Positions 24,740 through 35,529 of a stretch of DNA of 64,000 nucleotides are shown piece after piece (the stretch's first letter is position 1; each line of letters starts with the position of its first letter). The DNA is from Mytilus californianus (Eukaryota > Mollusca > Bivalvia > Mytilida > Mytilidae). Below the pieces are notes generated by a model that worked only from the letters and a program-made list of their open reading frames with translations, ran no database searches and had not been told where the DNA came from. The position numbers and the translations under genes were made by a program. The stretch is taken from contig NW_026262582.1 of NCBI RefSeq assembly GCF_021869535.1, positions 59,532,851 to 59,596,850 on the forward strand. Direction: 5' to 3'.

Positions 24740-26900
24740 AGGAAGATGTGGTATGAGTGCCAATGAGACAACTCTCCATCCAAGTTACAAATTATACAAG
24801 TAAACTATTATAGGTCAAGGTACGACCTTCAACACGGAGCATTGGCTCACACCGAACAGCAAGCTATAAAGGGCCCCAAAAAATTACTAGTATAAAACCA
24901 TTCAAACGGAAAAACCAACGGTCTAATCTGTATAAAAACGAGAAACGAAAAAGACGTATGAACTACTTAAACAGACGACAACTACTGTAATCAGATTTCT
25001 GACTTAGGACAGGTGCAAACATTTGCAGCGGGATTAAACGTGTTAAAGGTACCAAACCTTCTCCCTTTTCTGAAACAATAGTATAACATCACAACATAGA
25101 AAAACACACTAAAAATATCAATTGGAAGGCTTAACTCAATCAAAAAACGTAAATTAACACACAATGAACGAATACATTTGACCTGTGACACCTGAATGCA
25201 AATACACAGTTAATAAGAAATTACAAGGGATAAATAATTAAAGTCAAAAGTAAATAAACAGGTTTAAACAAAGTTAAAGTATGATATCACTGTGAAATTT
25301 CAAACAATTTTTAAAAATCATCACTTTTGAGGAAACCTGCGTCATATTATACACAGGTAAATGAAAATAATTTTGTTGTTAAGTATACTTCTTCTTCTGT
25401 GTGTATACAATCTTCCGTTTAGGAATACCAAGAAATTTCTTAAATATCAATAAAACTAATCTAACACTTGGTACATATGGGGTGAATATCAACAATAAAA
25501 ATATACAATTAGTGCTAGATAAAACTTCCTGTACAGGTCCAAGAACAGTATCTAAGGAAAAATGAAATAATGGTGATGTTCATAGTACGAAGAAGTGAAA
25601 ATTTGTAGTAAATTAAATACCAAATAATCAAAACTGGTATATAGACAAGATCCATGTTAACATTAAATCACAAAAAAGCATTACAAATAGTATCAACAGG
25701 TCAAATAAAAAAGAAAGTACGATTTGAGAGTACTCGCAGTTACTGACAGCTAGTTAAAAGCCAAAACAATTAATGATAAAAAGTCATGTATCAGAGACTA
25801 AAATCAACTAAAATGCATCACAGGGATTTAGTATTTTAACGTCATGAACAGTCAAAGAAGACATGACTTGTGCAATGCCAAACACAAATGTATCGACAGG
25901 TAGTAGGATAGTTAGGAGTGACTTCTTTATAGATAAAAATGAACGTGTGTGTGTCTCTATACATCCCGTTTGAAAAGAAAATAAAATTTAGTTATGTTTT
26001 AATTTGCTAATGACAAAATCGATATTAGTGCCAATGTAAACTATATTCAGAGATCTAATTACAACATTGGTACGATAACCCTTACCAATAAGTTTGTTTA
26101 AAGGTTCGATGAGTTTACACGGATCACAAAATGATTTCCGCGCTTTAAGTACAATATTACCATAAAATTTAGGATGTGAAATACCATTTTTAATAAGTTT
26201 TCTACAGTTACAGTCAAATTTACTAATCAAATCTTTGTATCTATGAAAGAATTTAGTAAAAGTTTTAAGTAATTTATGGTAACGAAATCCCTGCCTTAAT
26301 AATTTACCAGTGATGCATTGATTACGTTCGTTAAAATCTATGACATCACTACACACACGGGCATACCGAACGAGTTGGGATATATAAACAGCGTATGATG
26401 GAGCCAAAGGCACATCACCGTCTAAAACAAGAAAATTAACAATAGGGAATGAAAAATCGTCTCTTTTGTCGTAAATTTTAGTATGGAGTTTCCCTTTAGA
26501 AATTGAAATGTCTAAATCTAGAAAAGGACAACTGCTGCTGTTTATGTTAGTTTTAGTTAATGTAAGTTCTTTTGGGTAAATTTCGGTAGTATATTTAGAG
26601 AACTCTGAATTATTTAACAAAAAAATATCATCCAGATAACGGTAGGTATTGTTGAATGTATCAACCAAATGTAACAATGATGTGTCTCTACTGAGTTTGG
26701 TCATAAACTGAGACTCATAGCAATACACGTATAAATCTGCTATTAAAGGGGCGCATTTAGTGCCCATATGAATACCTACTACCTGACGATACACTGTATC
26801 CCCCGAAATGTTCATATATGTTATCTAGGAGAACATTTAAAGCTTCAATCATATCCTCACATTTTCAGTAAGTGTATCGAGCATACTTTCTTTTTTCGTC
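24740..26900 (-). mobile_element. Antisense reverse transcriptase retroelement, copy B
   Basis: Duplicate of 13410-15600 and better preserved. The reverse transcriptase is at about 26870-25988 and the 3' region runs to the dispersed block at 24745-25000. No long terminal repeats or endonuclease domain were seen. Confidence 0.75.
25988..26815 (-). CDS. Reverse transcriptase fragment, 275 codons open
   Basis: The longest clear coding frame in the window. In order: VVGIHMGTKCAPLIADLYVY (palm motif, residues about 12-31), TYRYLDDIFLLNN with catalytic YLDD (about 59-71), CPFLDLDISI, TKIYDKRDDFSFPIVNF, APSYAVYISQLVRYARVC, KLLRQGFRYHKLLKTF, and a C-terminal part with CRKLIKNG and FCDPCKLIEPLNKLIGKGY. 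The upstream fingers region continues past the ATG in broken frames, so this is a 5'-truncated or decayed element. It would act as an element-encoded RNA-dependent DNA polymerase. The motif order agrees with Penelope-like or related non-LTR enzymes; the exact class is uncertain. Confidence 0.8.
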   Translation of the reverse strand: MNISGDTVYRQVVGIHMGTKCAPLIADLYVYCYESQFMTKLSRDTSLLHLVDTFNNTYRYLDDIFLLNNSEFSKYTTEIYPKELTLTKTNINSSSCPFLDLDISISKGKLHTKIYDKRDDFSFPIVNFLVLDGDVPLAPSYAVYISQLVRYARVCSDVIDFNERNQCITGKLLRQGFRYHKLLKTFTKFFHRYKDLISKFDCNCRKLIKNGISHPKFYGNIVLKARKSFCDPCKLIEPLNKLIGKGYRTNVVIRSLNIVYIGTNIDFVISKLKHN

Positions 26901-27399
26901 ACACAAAAAGGCTTTAAATGTATGTACTCTTGTGTTTTTAACAGTAACGTTAAGACTGATCACGTTAACCAAACCTTCCCATCTTTCAACTAATTCGAAT
27001 AAATTACTGACATGTCAAGTCAAATACGAAAATATAAACATGATTATGGTTTCATAATGAAATAATAACTGAAGATGTCAAAAAATATATTCATAATCCT
27101 GTATCGATAAAACTATATAATGATAACAATTTTTTGCTATTAATGGTTCTATCGAAAGCTTTTAAAAGGTAAACCATATTTTAAACCAAAGACCAATGTT
27201 AATGACATATATACAAAAAAGTTGTATTTTATGTTATGTTATAAGGTATATTAGGTTTTACAATAAAATATGTGTATCGTCCAACAGCATACGTATTAAT
27301 AAACAACCAAATCTTGTGTAATACACGATTTTTATACAGATTAAAGAAAAGCAGAAAGTTAAACGAGAAAACTTGAATAACAATGCGAACAATTTGCAA

Positions 27400-27580
27400 C
27401 TGAGGTTACCCCCAGTTTTTGGTGGGGTTCGTGTTGCTCAGTTTTTGGTTTTCTATGTTGTTTTGTGTACTGTTGTTTGTCTGTTTTTCGTTTTCTTTTT
27501 TAGCCACGGCGTTGTCAGTTTATTTTCCTCTTATGAGTTTAAGTGTCTCTTTCATATCCTTTGCCTCTATTTTACAGAAT
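27400..27580 (+). repeat. Dispersed repeat upstream of gene B
   Basis: Duplicate of the block at 16040-16240. It lies about 500 bp before the gene B start codon, so it may sit in or near the promoter. Confidence 0.6.
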
Positions 27581-28083
27581 AAAAATGTACTATATTTAAG
27601 GAAAATTCTCAGACAGAACGTTTACGAATTGTGACATAATCTGAAACTATAAGAAATGTGATTGAATGGTTTATAACAGATGTATTGTCATCAATTAAGA
27701 TACATGGTTGTAATAATTGTAAACCACTGACTTATTGTTGTTTCTAAGAATATGTTTGTGTTTTGTGTTTCCGATGGTGTTTCCACATTACTTTTCCAAT
27801 ACTCGAGCTGCCGTTAATCAATGTTGTTTCCAATTGTCATGGAAAATTGATAATGGGTAGAGTTATAAAGCTTTCAAATTATATATTTTACCAGTTTGTT
27901 TAAAAGGCAAAACTATATTCATTTAAATTTCCGTATATAATGAACACTAATAAAAAAAACCAGTCTCAAGTGCTTGATATTTTAATGTATAACATTTGCG
28001 TTCTTGATGACAAAAGGGTATTTCCTGTTCAGACCTGGCTGTGTGACAATGTTAAGACCTTAGTTGATAGGTGTTGTTTGAAA

Positions 28084-28181
28084 ATGTTTTCGCAGTTTCT
28101 TTTCTATATTAATGTGGCTGCGTTATTATGTTTGGATCCAAAAGGAAACAACGTTTGTTCAAAATTCGTCAATTTTGAAAT
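28084..28181 (+). CDS. Gene B exon 1: signal peptide and NVC motif
   Basis: It starts MFSQFLFYINVAALLC then LDPKGNNVC and ends FVNFE with donor AT|GTACGT, phase 2. The frame stays open upstream to 27940, but this ATG is chosen because it directly precedes the hydrophobic signal. Confidence 0.75.
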
Positions 28182-31100
28182 GTACGTACTAATAATATGC
28201 ATATTTGATATTTTGTTTCGTTTAATGTCTTGTCATAACTTGTTATTTTTTTGCTAAGTGTGCCTAATTATTTATGTTTCATGTATGGTATATATGTTGC
28301 AGTTGAAACCATTGCATGATCTTGGTGTTAGCCATTAATAATCAGAAAAACATGTTAAATATAACCTGTATATCCTAAATAATATGTATAAAACGTATAT
28401 TGATATAAGCTAATTTTTCATAGTTTTTATCTTTACTCTTGCAAACTTTTTTTCTCATTTTGTAGCAATCCAAAGAACGTAAAAGAACTTCCTTCGCAAT
28501 GTTGTCCAGACTTCTACGAAAAGAATAACACGTGTCATCGTAAGTGACTTTGTTAATTTCAAATAAAGATAACTGCAAAGAGAGCCTCAGTATCTATACA
28601 TGTAGCTATAGCATGTAAAGGTTAACTATTTCTATTATTTCGAGAGTTGATTCAACCATAAAAGCTCGAGCTTATTTCCAATACAGCAGATACAAATAAA
28701 TTATGTTCAGCTCTGGAATATTGTATTATCATATTCATAATATTACCATCTGTTTAGTTAAGATATGACATACTCTTTTAATAGATTACCTAAGCTGTAT
28801 TTCGCAAAACTTTTAGGAATTTTTGGTCCTCAATGCTCTTCAACTTCGTACTTTATTTGGCCTTTTTAACTTCTTTTGATTCGAGCGTCACTGATAAGTC
28901 TTTTGTAGACGAAAAGCGCATCTGACGCAAATACAAAATTTCAATCCTGGTATCTATGATGAGTTTATTTACTGCATTTCTCTCGATTTGGTTTAAAAAG
29001 ATCAATGCCCATTTATGTCTCGTATGAAATTAATGATTTGGGTCACCGGAAAGTTTATTTTGGTACTTTGATAATACCAGACGATAGCAATAAACCTCTT
29101 TGTTAAAGTTCGGTTTATTTATGGTTCTTACATCATTGTCATCACACGCCAGGAAGAATGAGTCAAACAGAGACAAGTCAGGGCAAATGTCAAATGATTT
29201 GTTAACCAATCCAAACATAATATTTTGCATTCATGAATAATTCACTTGATTGTTTTCAAGGCTCAAACATGAAGTGCAAATAAGTAATTTTTAACCAATC
29301 CCATCATAGTATTTGCATTCATGAATAATTAACTTGATTTTTTTCAAGGCTCAAATAAGTAAAAAACCATGTGTCATATTTGTTTTAATTTTCGAAAATG
29401 CAATTGAAATCGAATTACTTCAAATAACATGAACAATTCACTTTCCAAAATCATGATTGAATATTTGAATACAGAACGTTTTGAAAAAAAAAATGCTTTA
29501 ACAATTATAGCTGTCTTTCAAGAATTGCAATTGCAAGCAATGATATCATAGTGTTTCCTTCAATGATTTTTACTGACTGACCTTTTTATAAATAGTCAAT
29601 ACCAATCAGGATAAAACTAATTAAACCGCTGCATCATTGTTTGGACCTATATTAATAAGAAAAAAAAGAAGCAGGGAGCAAGTTTCCTAATTACTGGTAC
29701 TTATAATGCTTAACATTATCAAACAATGCTGTTTTCAATACAGGCACACTCTTCGAAATTTTGTATCATCAATGCTCTTCAAATTCGTACTTTATTTGGC
29801 CTTTTCAGATTGTTTAATTCGAGAGTCACTGGTCTTTTTAGGCGACATCTAGGGATTTAATCAGGTACAGGTCATCGTATAGAAAACGCCAAAGTAAACA
29901 AAATTTTGCAGTAAGGAGCTGTGAAAAAGATTATATTAACAGAGGAATAACTATGTGTTTGTTTATCAATCTATCTATATCTATCAAATATTTATCATAC
30001 AAATAGTTTCATTCGAAGTTCATACGACGCTTTCGATATCTACGAATATAACAAATTGCATCTGCCGTATCAATATATTATAAATTTTGATTTTCATAAT
30101 AAACTGTCATTTGATATTGATTTTTTCGCGTGGTAATCAGACAAGTACTAGTGTATATTGATTTCACTCAGAATATGCCTTTGATACGAATGCGTTTTTA
30201 TATTATTGCAGCTTGTCCTGCTGGAACATACGGCAATAAGTGCAAGGAAAAATGTCAATCTAAATATTACGGCATCCAGTGTAAGGAGATGTGTAACTGT
30301 TCGTATGGTTATACATGTTATATGTGCAACTCTGTACAAGGCTGCATCCGTAATAACACTAGGAACACTACAAATCGTAAGTACTAATGATGAAACAGTC
30401 ACTCATTCAAATCTGTGGTCAAAATATTGATATAACTTGTACGCACATAGCTAAAAATGTATTAACAATTGCAGCATTTTCCTGACTGAGTAAATTTATA
30501 ATTCCGTACAATACTCTTAGGATGATATTTACACTGGTAAAGTAACTAATCACACGATTTTTTTTTTTTTTTTGGGGTGATTTTGTGTCATAAATTGATA
30601 TATCTTATTCTTTCTTCCCACTACTAAAATTGTTTAGCTAAAGACAATATGTATTTAGAATCTTCAAAGTCATGAATATTCTGAGGATTTCTTGATACAT
30701 TATATTCACCAAAAAAAAAAAAGATATCATGTGAATTAAGGACACGAAAAGACGTCAAGCATGTGTTCTACATTATTTTCTCTAACTATTAACTCTTGAG
30801 TGGTCAAAACACAATTATGACGTCAAATATAAATGATTTTCTCTGAAACTATCTATTATGAAGTCAAGATAAAAGGCGACCATACCTGATGACATAACAT
30901 ATTTTTCAGTGGATATTTCGTTGTCTCGAGTGTAAAAAACATTGGATCCCTGTCTATGGAGTGGGGAATCTATATTAATTCAATTCATCTGATTGGATTA
31001 CACAGTCGCGATTACTGCCATAAGTATGTTCCTCTTAGTGTTGTGAGATATATAAATACCCTGCCCCGTTCACGTTCAGTCAGTGTTTTGTTACATATTT

Positions 31101-34100
31101 TCTGCTTTGTATCGATATAACGAGTAAAGCCCCTTCCAACTGATTCTTATAGTTTGTTCTTATGTTGTACTGCCACACACCTGTCATAGGTCAGGGTGAG
31201 TGTTTGGCGCCAGTAAACAAGTTTAAAACCGCCACATTCTATATGTGCCTGTCTTAAGGCAGGAGCCTTTAGTTCAGTGGTTGTCGATTGTTCATGTCGG
31301 TCATATTTGTTTTTCGTAAATTGTTTTGTTATAAACTAGGCCGTTAGTTTTCTCAATAGAGTGTTTCATATTTTGCATCTCGGGGTCTTTTATATCCGAC
31401 TACATGGTATGTATTTTTGTCATTGTTGAAGGATGAACGGTTGCCTATAGTTGCTTACGTCTACTTCATTTGAACTTTGGTGAACAGTTGTCTCATTGGC
31501 AATCATACCATATCTTCTTATTTTTATAGCATACCCAAGGCCGGATTTCCTTCTTTTACATATTTTTCATTTCGTCATTACGATCTTTTGTATAATTTAC
31601 TATAAACAGTTTTGATTTTGCTCATTGTTAACGGTCGTTCAGTGACCAGTATTTGCCGTAATTTTCGTAATTTGGTCTCTGGAGAATAGTTATCTCATTG
31701 GAAATCAACTTGTTCACTTAATCAAATTTGGTTAGATAAAATTGTGCATTAAAATCTGCTATTTTTTTTTTAAACCAGGATCACGAAAACGAACGAATGG
31801 ACTGAATCAAAGAGAAAATGTTCTACCGAAAATACATTATCAATGTTGATTACACACGAAACTATCACTTTCACGTTAGTTTAAAAGGGAATATATTAGG
31901 TATATCAGAACATATCCCTTTTTAGACAACATGTACATTCTCAACAGCTCGGGCGTCCACTGTATTATGCACCTCGCGTATCTATACTTTACTACCAGAA
32001 TTGCTTCATTATGACTGTTATACCTGGTCGGACATTGCCAACAACAATGCAAACAAATCCTAAGTCAGGAATCTGATGTTCAGTAGTTGTCGTTTGTTGA
32101 TGTGGTTCATAAGTGTTTCTCGTTTCTCGTTTTTTATATAGATTAGACCGTTGGTTTTCCCGTTTGAATGGTTTTACACTAGTAATTTTTGGGGCCCTTT
32201 ATAGCTTACTGTTCGGTGTGAGCCAAGGCTCCGTGTTGAAGACCGTACTTTGACCTATAATGATTTACTTTTATAAATTTTGACTTTGATGGAGAGTTGT
32301 CTCATTGGCACTCATACCACATCTCCTTATATCTATAAACATAGATGTAATGTTGCATTATGGTTGAAAAGATGCGCTATATAAAGTACCACAAAACCCC
32401 TATAAATCCAAATCGTAGGCATCAGTTATCGATTTTCAGAGGAATATGGTGGTGGGTTTAAGTAGAACATTTTAGTTAATACAGAAAATTTGGAAAGCAG
32501 TTCTTTCTCACCCACTATCAACCATCATAGTTTTTTTTAAATGTAATGGAAATCGAAATACCACAACTGACTTTAAAAGACTATATATAAACTCATCTTA
32601 GATACCAGGATTGGAATTTTGTATTTGCACCAGACGCGCATTTCGTCTACAAAAGACTCATCAGTGACACCAGTGTAGTTCACCGCAAATTCATTATTCT
32701 ATGAACATTTCATTATATGTTGACTTAAAAATTCAAATTTAAAACAACACAAAATATATTTATCAACCTATCAGAATTCTCCTAGACGTAAAATCATAAA
32801 ATGACGTGTATGTTTTAATGTGACCTAGTACTGACTTAAGCTGTGCATGGCATTTGCTAAGAATTATTTCAACACTTTACCAAATTACCACGCTTTATAT
32901 TTTGCGTTCTTTTGTCATGCTTTATTTTACAAAGTATCCTCCCTGTTAGGTCGGAGCTGTTAATCTCTGTGGGCATACAAAGGATCACCCATGATCTTGG
33001 AAATATTATATCAATTCTCTAAATACCTGATAGTATTTGTACACTGCAGTTGGTCTAATATTTCTCATAATTTTGAATATTGAAAATAAATTATTTATCT
33101 AACAGCTACAACTGATAAATTATGAATTAATTGTCTTTTTTTGATTTGTTTGTTAAATTAGTATATGAAAAAAGTATATAATATCTTACGTTCAAAATAA
33201 TGTATGAAATACAAATGTTATGATTCTAGATCTAGCAATATTGCTTTGTTTTAAAAGGAACAAAAAAAATATGATATTGATCACATACAAGTAATTTCCT
33301 TGCGAGATAATTTGTATACAATTTTTAATTTATGAAAGTGTAGAATGTATCAAGTAATTTCAATCAGAAATGAAGCATTAAAGGTTCAAATTGGATCATT
33401 TCCCTTTCGCCTGGAAAACGCTTAATTATAATTAATTGAAATGAAGAAAACCACCCTTTGAAAAGATGTTATATTAATATGATAGTGCACATTCTGGACG
33501 GAGTATTTTTTTTGACGTTTCTTTCAAGTACAAAGTCGACTTAAATGTATGGTTAATGTAAATGTAAATGTTCTTTCTGTGTTTTTTTGAGATTATGGTG
33601 AGGATATTTTCGTCTATTTAAGCAGGTGGCGTTTCTGAGCCTCAGAAAAATATGCTTAATGATGACATTGGTACAATGACGACAGCCTCAGTTTCAAACC
33701 CACCAGGTAAATCTTGAATTAGTCATGTTTGTTCGTGAAACAGTTGTAAGTGTATACAGTTTACGAACAATCTTGGTAAATATGAATACATTAGCGTTTG
33801 ATTTTTATTCGTTAGATGAAATTTCCATTTTATCACAATTAAATAAGAAATCGTGAATACAAAATATGACAAGCAAGTCGAAAAATTATATATTAAGAAT
33901 GAACAAGTATGCAACTGTTCTGCTGAATTTAAATGTGAAACAGTTGCCGGAAAATACATGTTTAGAGATAACTTGCTTGAAGGATCATGCCTCAATTCAA
34001 GTACCATAAATGAACACGAAGCAGAATTTTCAACGGCAAAACACCAAGAAACAAAGACGCCCAACACGCAAAAAAGTACGGAAACGAGAATGCCTTACAC

Positions 34101-35212
34101 CTAACATTTTTAAAGTATGCGTATCATCAGTTACATTGAGAATAATAAAAACGCAATTCCAACATTAATTGAAATCAACTTCGTTTAATCAAAATTAAAG
34201 TTCTAAACAAATTCCATGCTTTGCACTATCACATGAATTTTTACACTTTTGTAAAGCAAATTTCACCATACTGTATCGAAAACTAAGATTAAAATAATTA
34301 TACTATTAATGCAGAATTTCACATTACATTGAATTGGGTCTAATTTTGTAACTGAACAATTCTATGTGAGACCAAGATGTTGGAGTACATTTACCTTTTA
34401 AAAAAAATGTAAATAACAGTTTTTGAATTTTTATTCAAAGGTTACCAAAGGGGATTTATAAGTTGTAGAGTCCGCGTTTTTTGGCACTCAGGATATTATG
34501 TCTCTGAATTTGAATGTCCTTCTGGTATCTTTCGTCCCTCTTTTATGTACTCACCGTAAACAAACCAGTAAGATTGTTTTTATTATGTGATAAATTAAAC
34601 ATTGTAAATTGAAACAAAAATGTTGATGTTTTAAAACACGATATTTTGGAAAAAAGTTTAATTAATTAAGATATAACTCATTTTGTCCTAATGTGTGTTC
34701 AACTGTCTCAACTTTTCTGTTAATGCTTAATTATAAAGTTTTAAAAGGACGTTTGCTTGTGAACACAACTTTCAGTAAATTTTGAAAACATTATTTGTAT
34801 TCATAAAATCTTTAAAAATTGCATTTGAATATTTCGCGTTTCTGTCCTTTGTAGACAATTCGCAGTAAATAATGCACAATCCTGAAATTACAGTTTTTAG
34901 TTTATATTTTCAGAAGAATACTCGACATTTCCATTCATATATGTTTATATGATCAGTGTATCAGCTGCTCTGCTGTTCGTTTTGCTAGCTTCAGCTTCTG
35001 TAAGTTATCTACGTAACACTAGAAAACGGTTTGGTCGAGAATCTCAAATGTTTGGCAGAAAAAATAACAAAAAATCAGCCTCTGACAGACCAGTGAGTAA
35101 CGCTATGGAACTGAAAAGAGTGTCGGGCATGTTTTCTTCAAGTGCAAGTCGAGATAATGCATTACACAAAAATCAATATTGTGAATCCTGGGAAGTAACA
35201 AGTAGTGTGTGA
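28084..35212 (+). CDS. Gene B: complete EMI-like/EGF single-pass membrane receptor (5 exons)
   Basis: Five exons (28084-28181, 28466-28539, 30212-30376, 33626-33706, 34914-35212) join without a stop into 717 nt, 238 residues. Order: signal peptide (about 1-16), NNVC plus CCPDFYEKNNTC region (about 22-57, resembling a shortened EMI domain), one EGF-like module (59-103), a Thr/Asn/Ser-rich linker (104-146) with N-x-T sequons, a transmembrane helix (about 147-172) and a basic-start cytoplasmic tail (173-238). Junction phases are 2,1,1,1. The design resembles MEGF10/SREC/Draper proteins, which bind ligands on cell surfaces in clearance and immunity. This gene has only one EGF module and no evident tyrosine-based signalling motif. 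Ligand and role are unknown. Gene A upstream is a truncated duplicate. Confidence 0.82.
28466..28539 (+). CDS. Gene B exon 2: CCPDFYE exon
   Basis: Identical to gene A exon 2 at the base level as far as can be read. Acceptor TTTTGTAG, donor CATC|GTAAGT. Phase 2 in, phase 1 out. Confidence 0.83.
28819..28972 (+). repeat. SINE-like dispersed repeat (copy B)
   Basis: Duplicate of the repeat at 17455-17612, essentially identical, in the intron between exons 2 and 3. Confidence 0.7.
29752..29850 (+). repeat. Partial SINE-like copy (duplicate)
   Basis: Duplicate of 18386-18478. Confidence 0.55.
30212..30376 (+). CDS. Gene B exon 3: EGF-like module
   Basis: CPAGTYGNKCKEKC, YYGIQCKEMCNC, YTCYMCNSVQGC, then N-x-T-rich end. 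Acceptor ATTATTGCAG, donor AAATC|GTAAGTA, phase 1 both sides. It is nine bases longer than in gene A, adding one extra cysteine (odd cysteine count). Confidence 0.84.
31040..31080 (+). promoter_or_regulatory. Possible TATA box and initiator inside a repeat
   Basis: 'GAGATATATAAATACCC' is followed about 25 bp later by 'CGTTCAGTCAGTG', a TATA-plus-initiator spacing. It sits at the head of the dispersed repeat 31080-31520, so it could be that element's own promoter. Weak evidence. Confidence 0.25.
31080..31525 (+). repeat. Dispersed repeat ending in GTTGTCTCATTGGCA block
   Basis: It shares 'AGTAAAGCCCCTTCCAACTG', 'GTTGTACTG', 'TAAACTAGGCCGTTAG' and 'GTTGTCTCATTGGCAATCA' with 52715-53160. Its end also matches 32070-32335 (+) and, inverted, the 3' regions of the reverse transcriptase elements. 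It is therefore probably a 3' fragment of that retroelement family. Confidence 0.65.
32070..32335 (+). repeat. Dispersed retroelement 3' fragment
   Basis: It runs from 'TCCTAAGTCAGGAATCTGAT' through 'GGGCCCTTTATAGCTTACTG' and 'GTTGTCTCATTGGCACTCAT'. It is the reverse complement of the 3' regions at 13415-13680 and 24745-25000. Confidence 0.7.
32598..32690 (-). repeat. SINE-like dispersed repeat, partial, minus orientation
   Basis: It carries the complement of the 'GAGTCTTTTGTAGACGAAATG' and 'CAATCCTGGTATCTAAGATG' blocks, in gene B intron 3. Confidence 0.65.
33626..33706 (+). CDS. Gene B exon 4: extracellular linker
   Basis: 'GTCTATTTAAGCAG' acceptor and CACCAG|GTAAAT donor, phase 1 to phase 1. 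It encodes GVSEPQKNMLNDDIGTMTTA then SVSNPP, a cysteine-free Thr/Ser-rich stalk between the EGF module and the membrane. It is called mainly because both flanking exons join through it in frame. Skipping it would also keep the frame. Confidence 0.62.
33848..34104 (+). pseudogene. Relic of an EGF-plus-stalk exon in gene B intron 4
   Basis: The frame contains CNCSAEFKCETVAG, LLEGSCLNSSTI and ends EFSTA. These align with CSCPAECTCDPGTGTC, LIKGVCIAASTI and EFSTA of gene C exon 49806-50063. An AG is still at the matching acceptor position (33846-33847, 'AAATAAG'), but the pyrimidine tract is weak. At the matching donor, GCAGGTAGAC has become GCAAAACACC, so the splice site is lost and the frame reads to a stop at 34104. 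Several cysteines are gone. Either a dead exon or, less likely, an alternative terminal exon giving a soluble form. Confidence 0.65.
34914..35212 (+). CDS. Gene B exon 5: transmembrane helix and cytoplasmic tail
   Basis: The acceptor is TTTATATTTTCAG, starting in phase 1. The translation EYSTFPFIYVYMISVSAALL then FVLLASASVSYL is a hydrophobic helix, followed by a stop-transfer RNTRKRFGR and a 60-residue Ser- and Asn-rich tail ending EVTSSV. The stop codon is at 35210-35212. The final valine-ended S-S-V could resemble a PDZ-binding end; that is speculative. Confidence 0.82.
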
Positions 35213-35253
35213 ATTTCGAGAAATACAAAATGAAGATGAATGATCATCACTAT

Positions 35254-35277
35254 AAGTAGTAGTAATAGTAATAATAA

Positions 35278-35318
<41 letters not shown>

Positions 35319-35412
35319 CAGTAGTATAAGTAGTGGTAGTAGTAGTAGTAGAAGTAGTAGTAGTAGAGTATTAGTTGTTGTTGCTATAGTAGTAGTAGAA
35401 GTAGTAGTAATG
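35254..35412. repeat. AGT/GTA trinucleotide microsatellite in gene B 3' UTR
   Basis: Long interrupted run of AGT/GTA repeats starting about 40 bp after the gene B stop codon. Confidence 0.92.
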
Positions 35413-35523
35413 CAAGAAGTATTTTATTTTATTTTATAATCATTTTTGTTATTCATATAAACATTGTTTGTAATTTGTTTATTGATAGAGCTTTTCATTG
35501 ATGTCTATCATTATTATATACTT

Positions 35524-35529
35524 AATAAA
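35524..35529 (+). terminator. Possible polyadenylation signal for gene B
   Basis: AATAAA about 310 bp after the stop codon, the first canonical hexamer after the microsatellite. In an AT-rich genome chance occurrence is common. Confidence 0.35.

Larger units (their letters stand above)
19396..30645. repeat. Tandem segmental duplication, copy B (11.25 kb)
   Basis: Same content and order as 9768-19272, with a 1693-bp insertion at 21129-22821 that copy A lacks (copy A reads straight through at 11499/11500). Similarity stops near 30645, after 'CTACTAAAATTGTTTAGCTAAAGAC'-like sequence, inside the intron following receptor exon 3. Beyond it lie the unique 3' exons of gene B. Confidence 0.93.
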
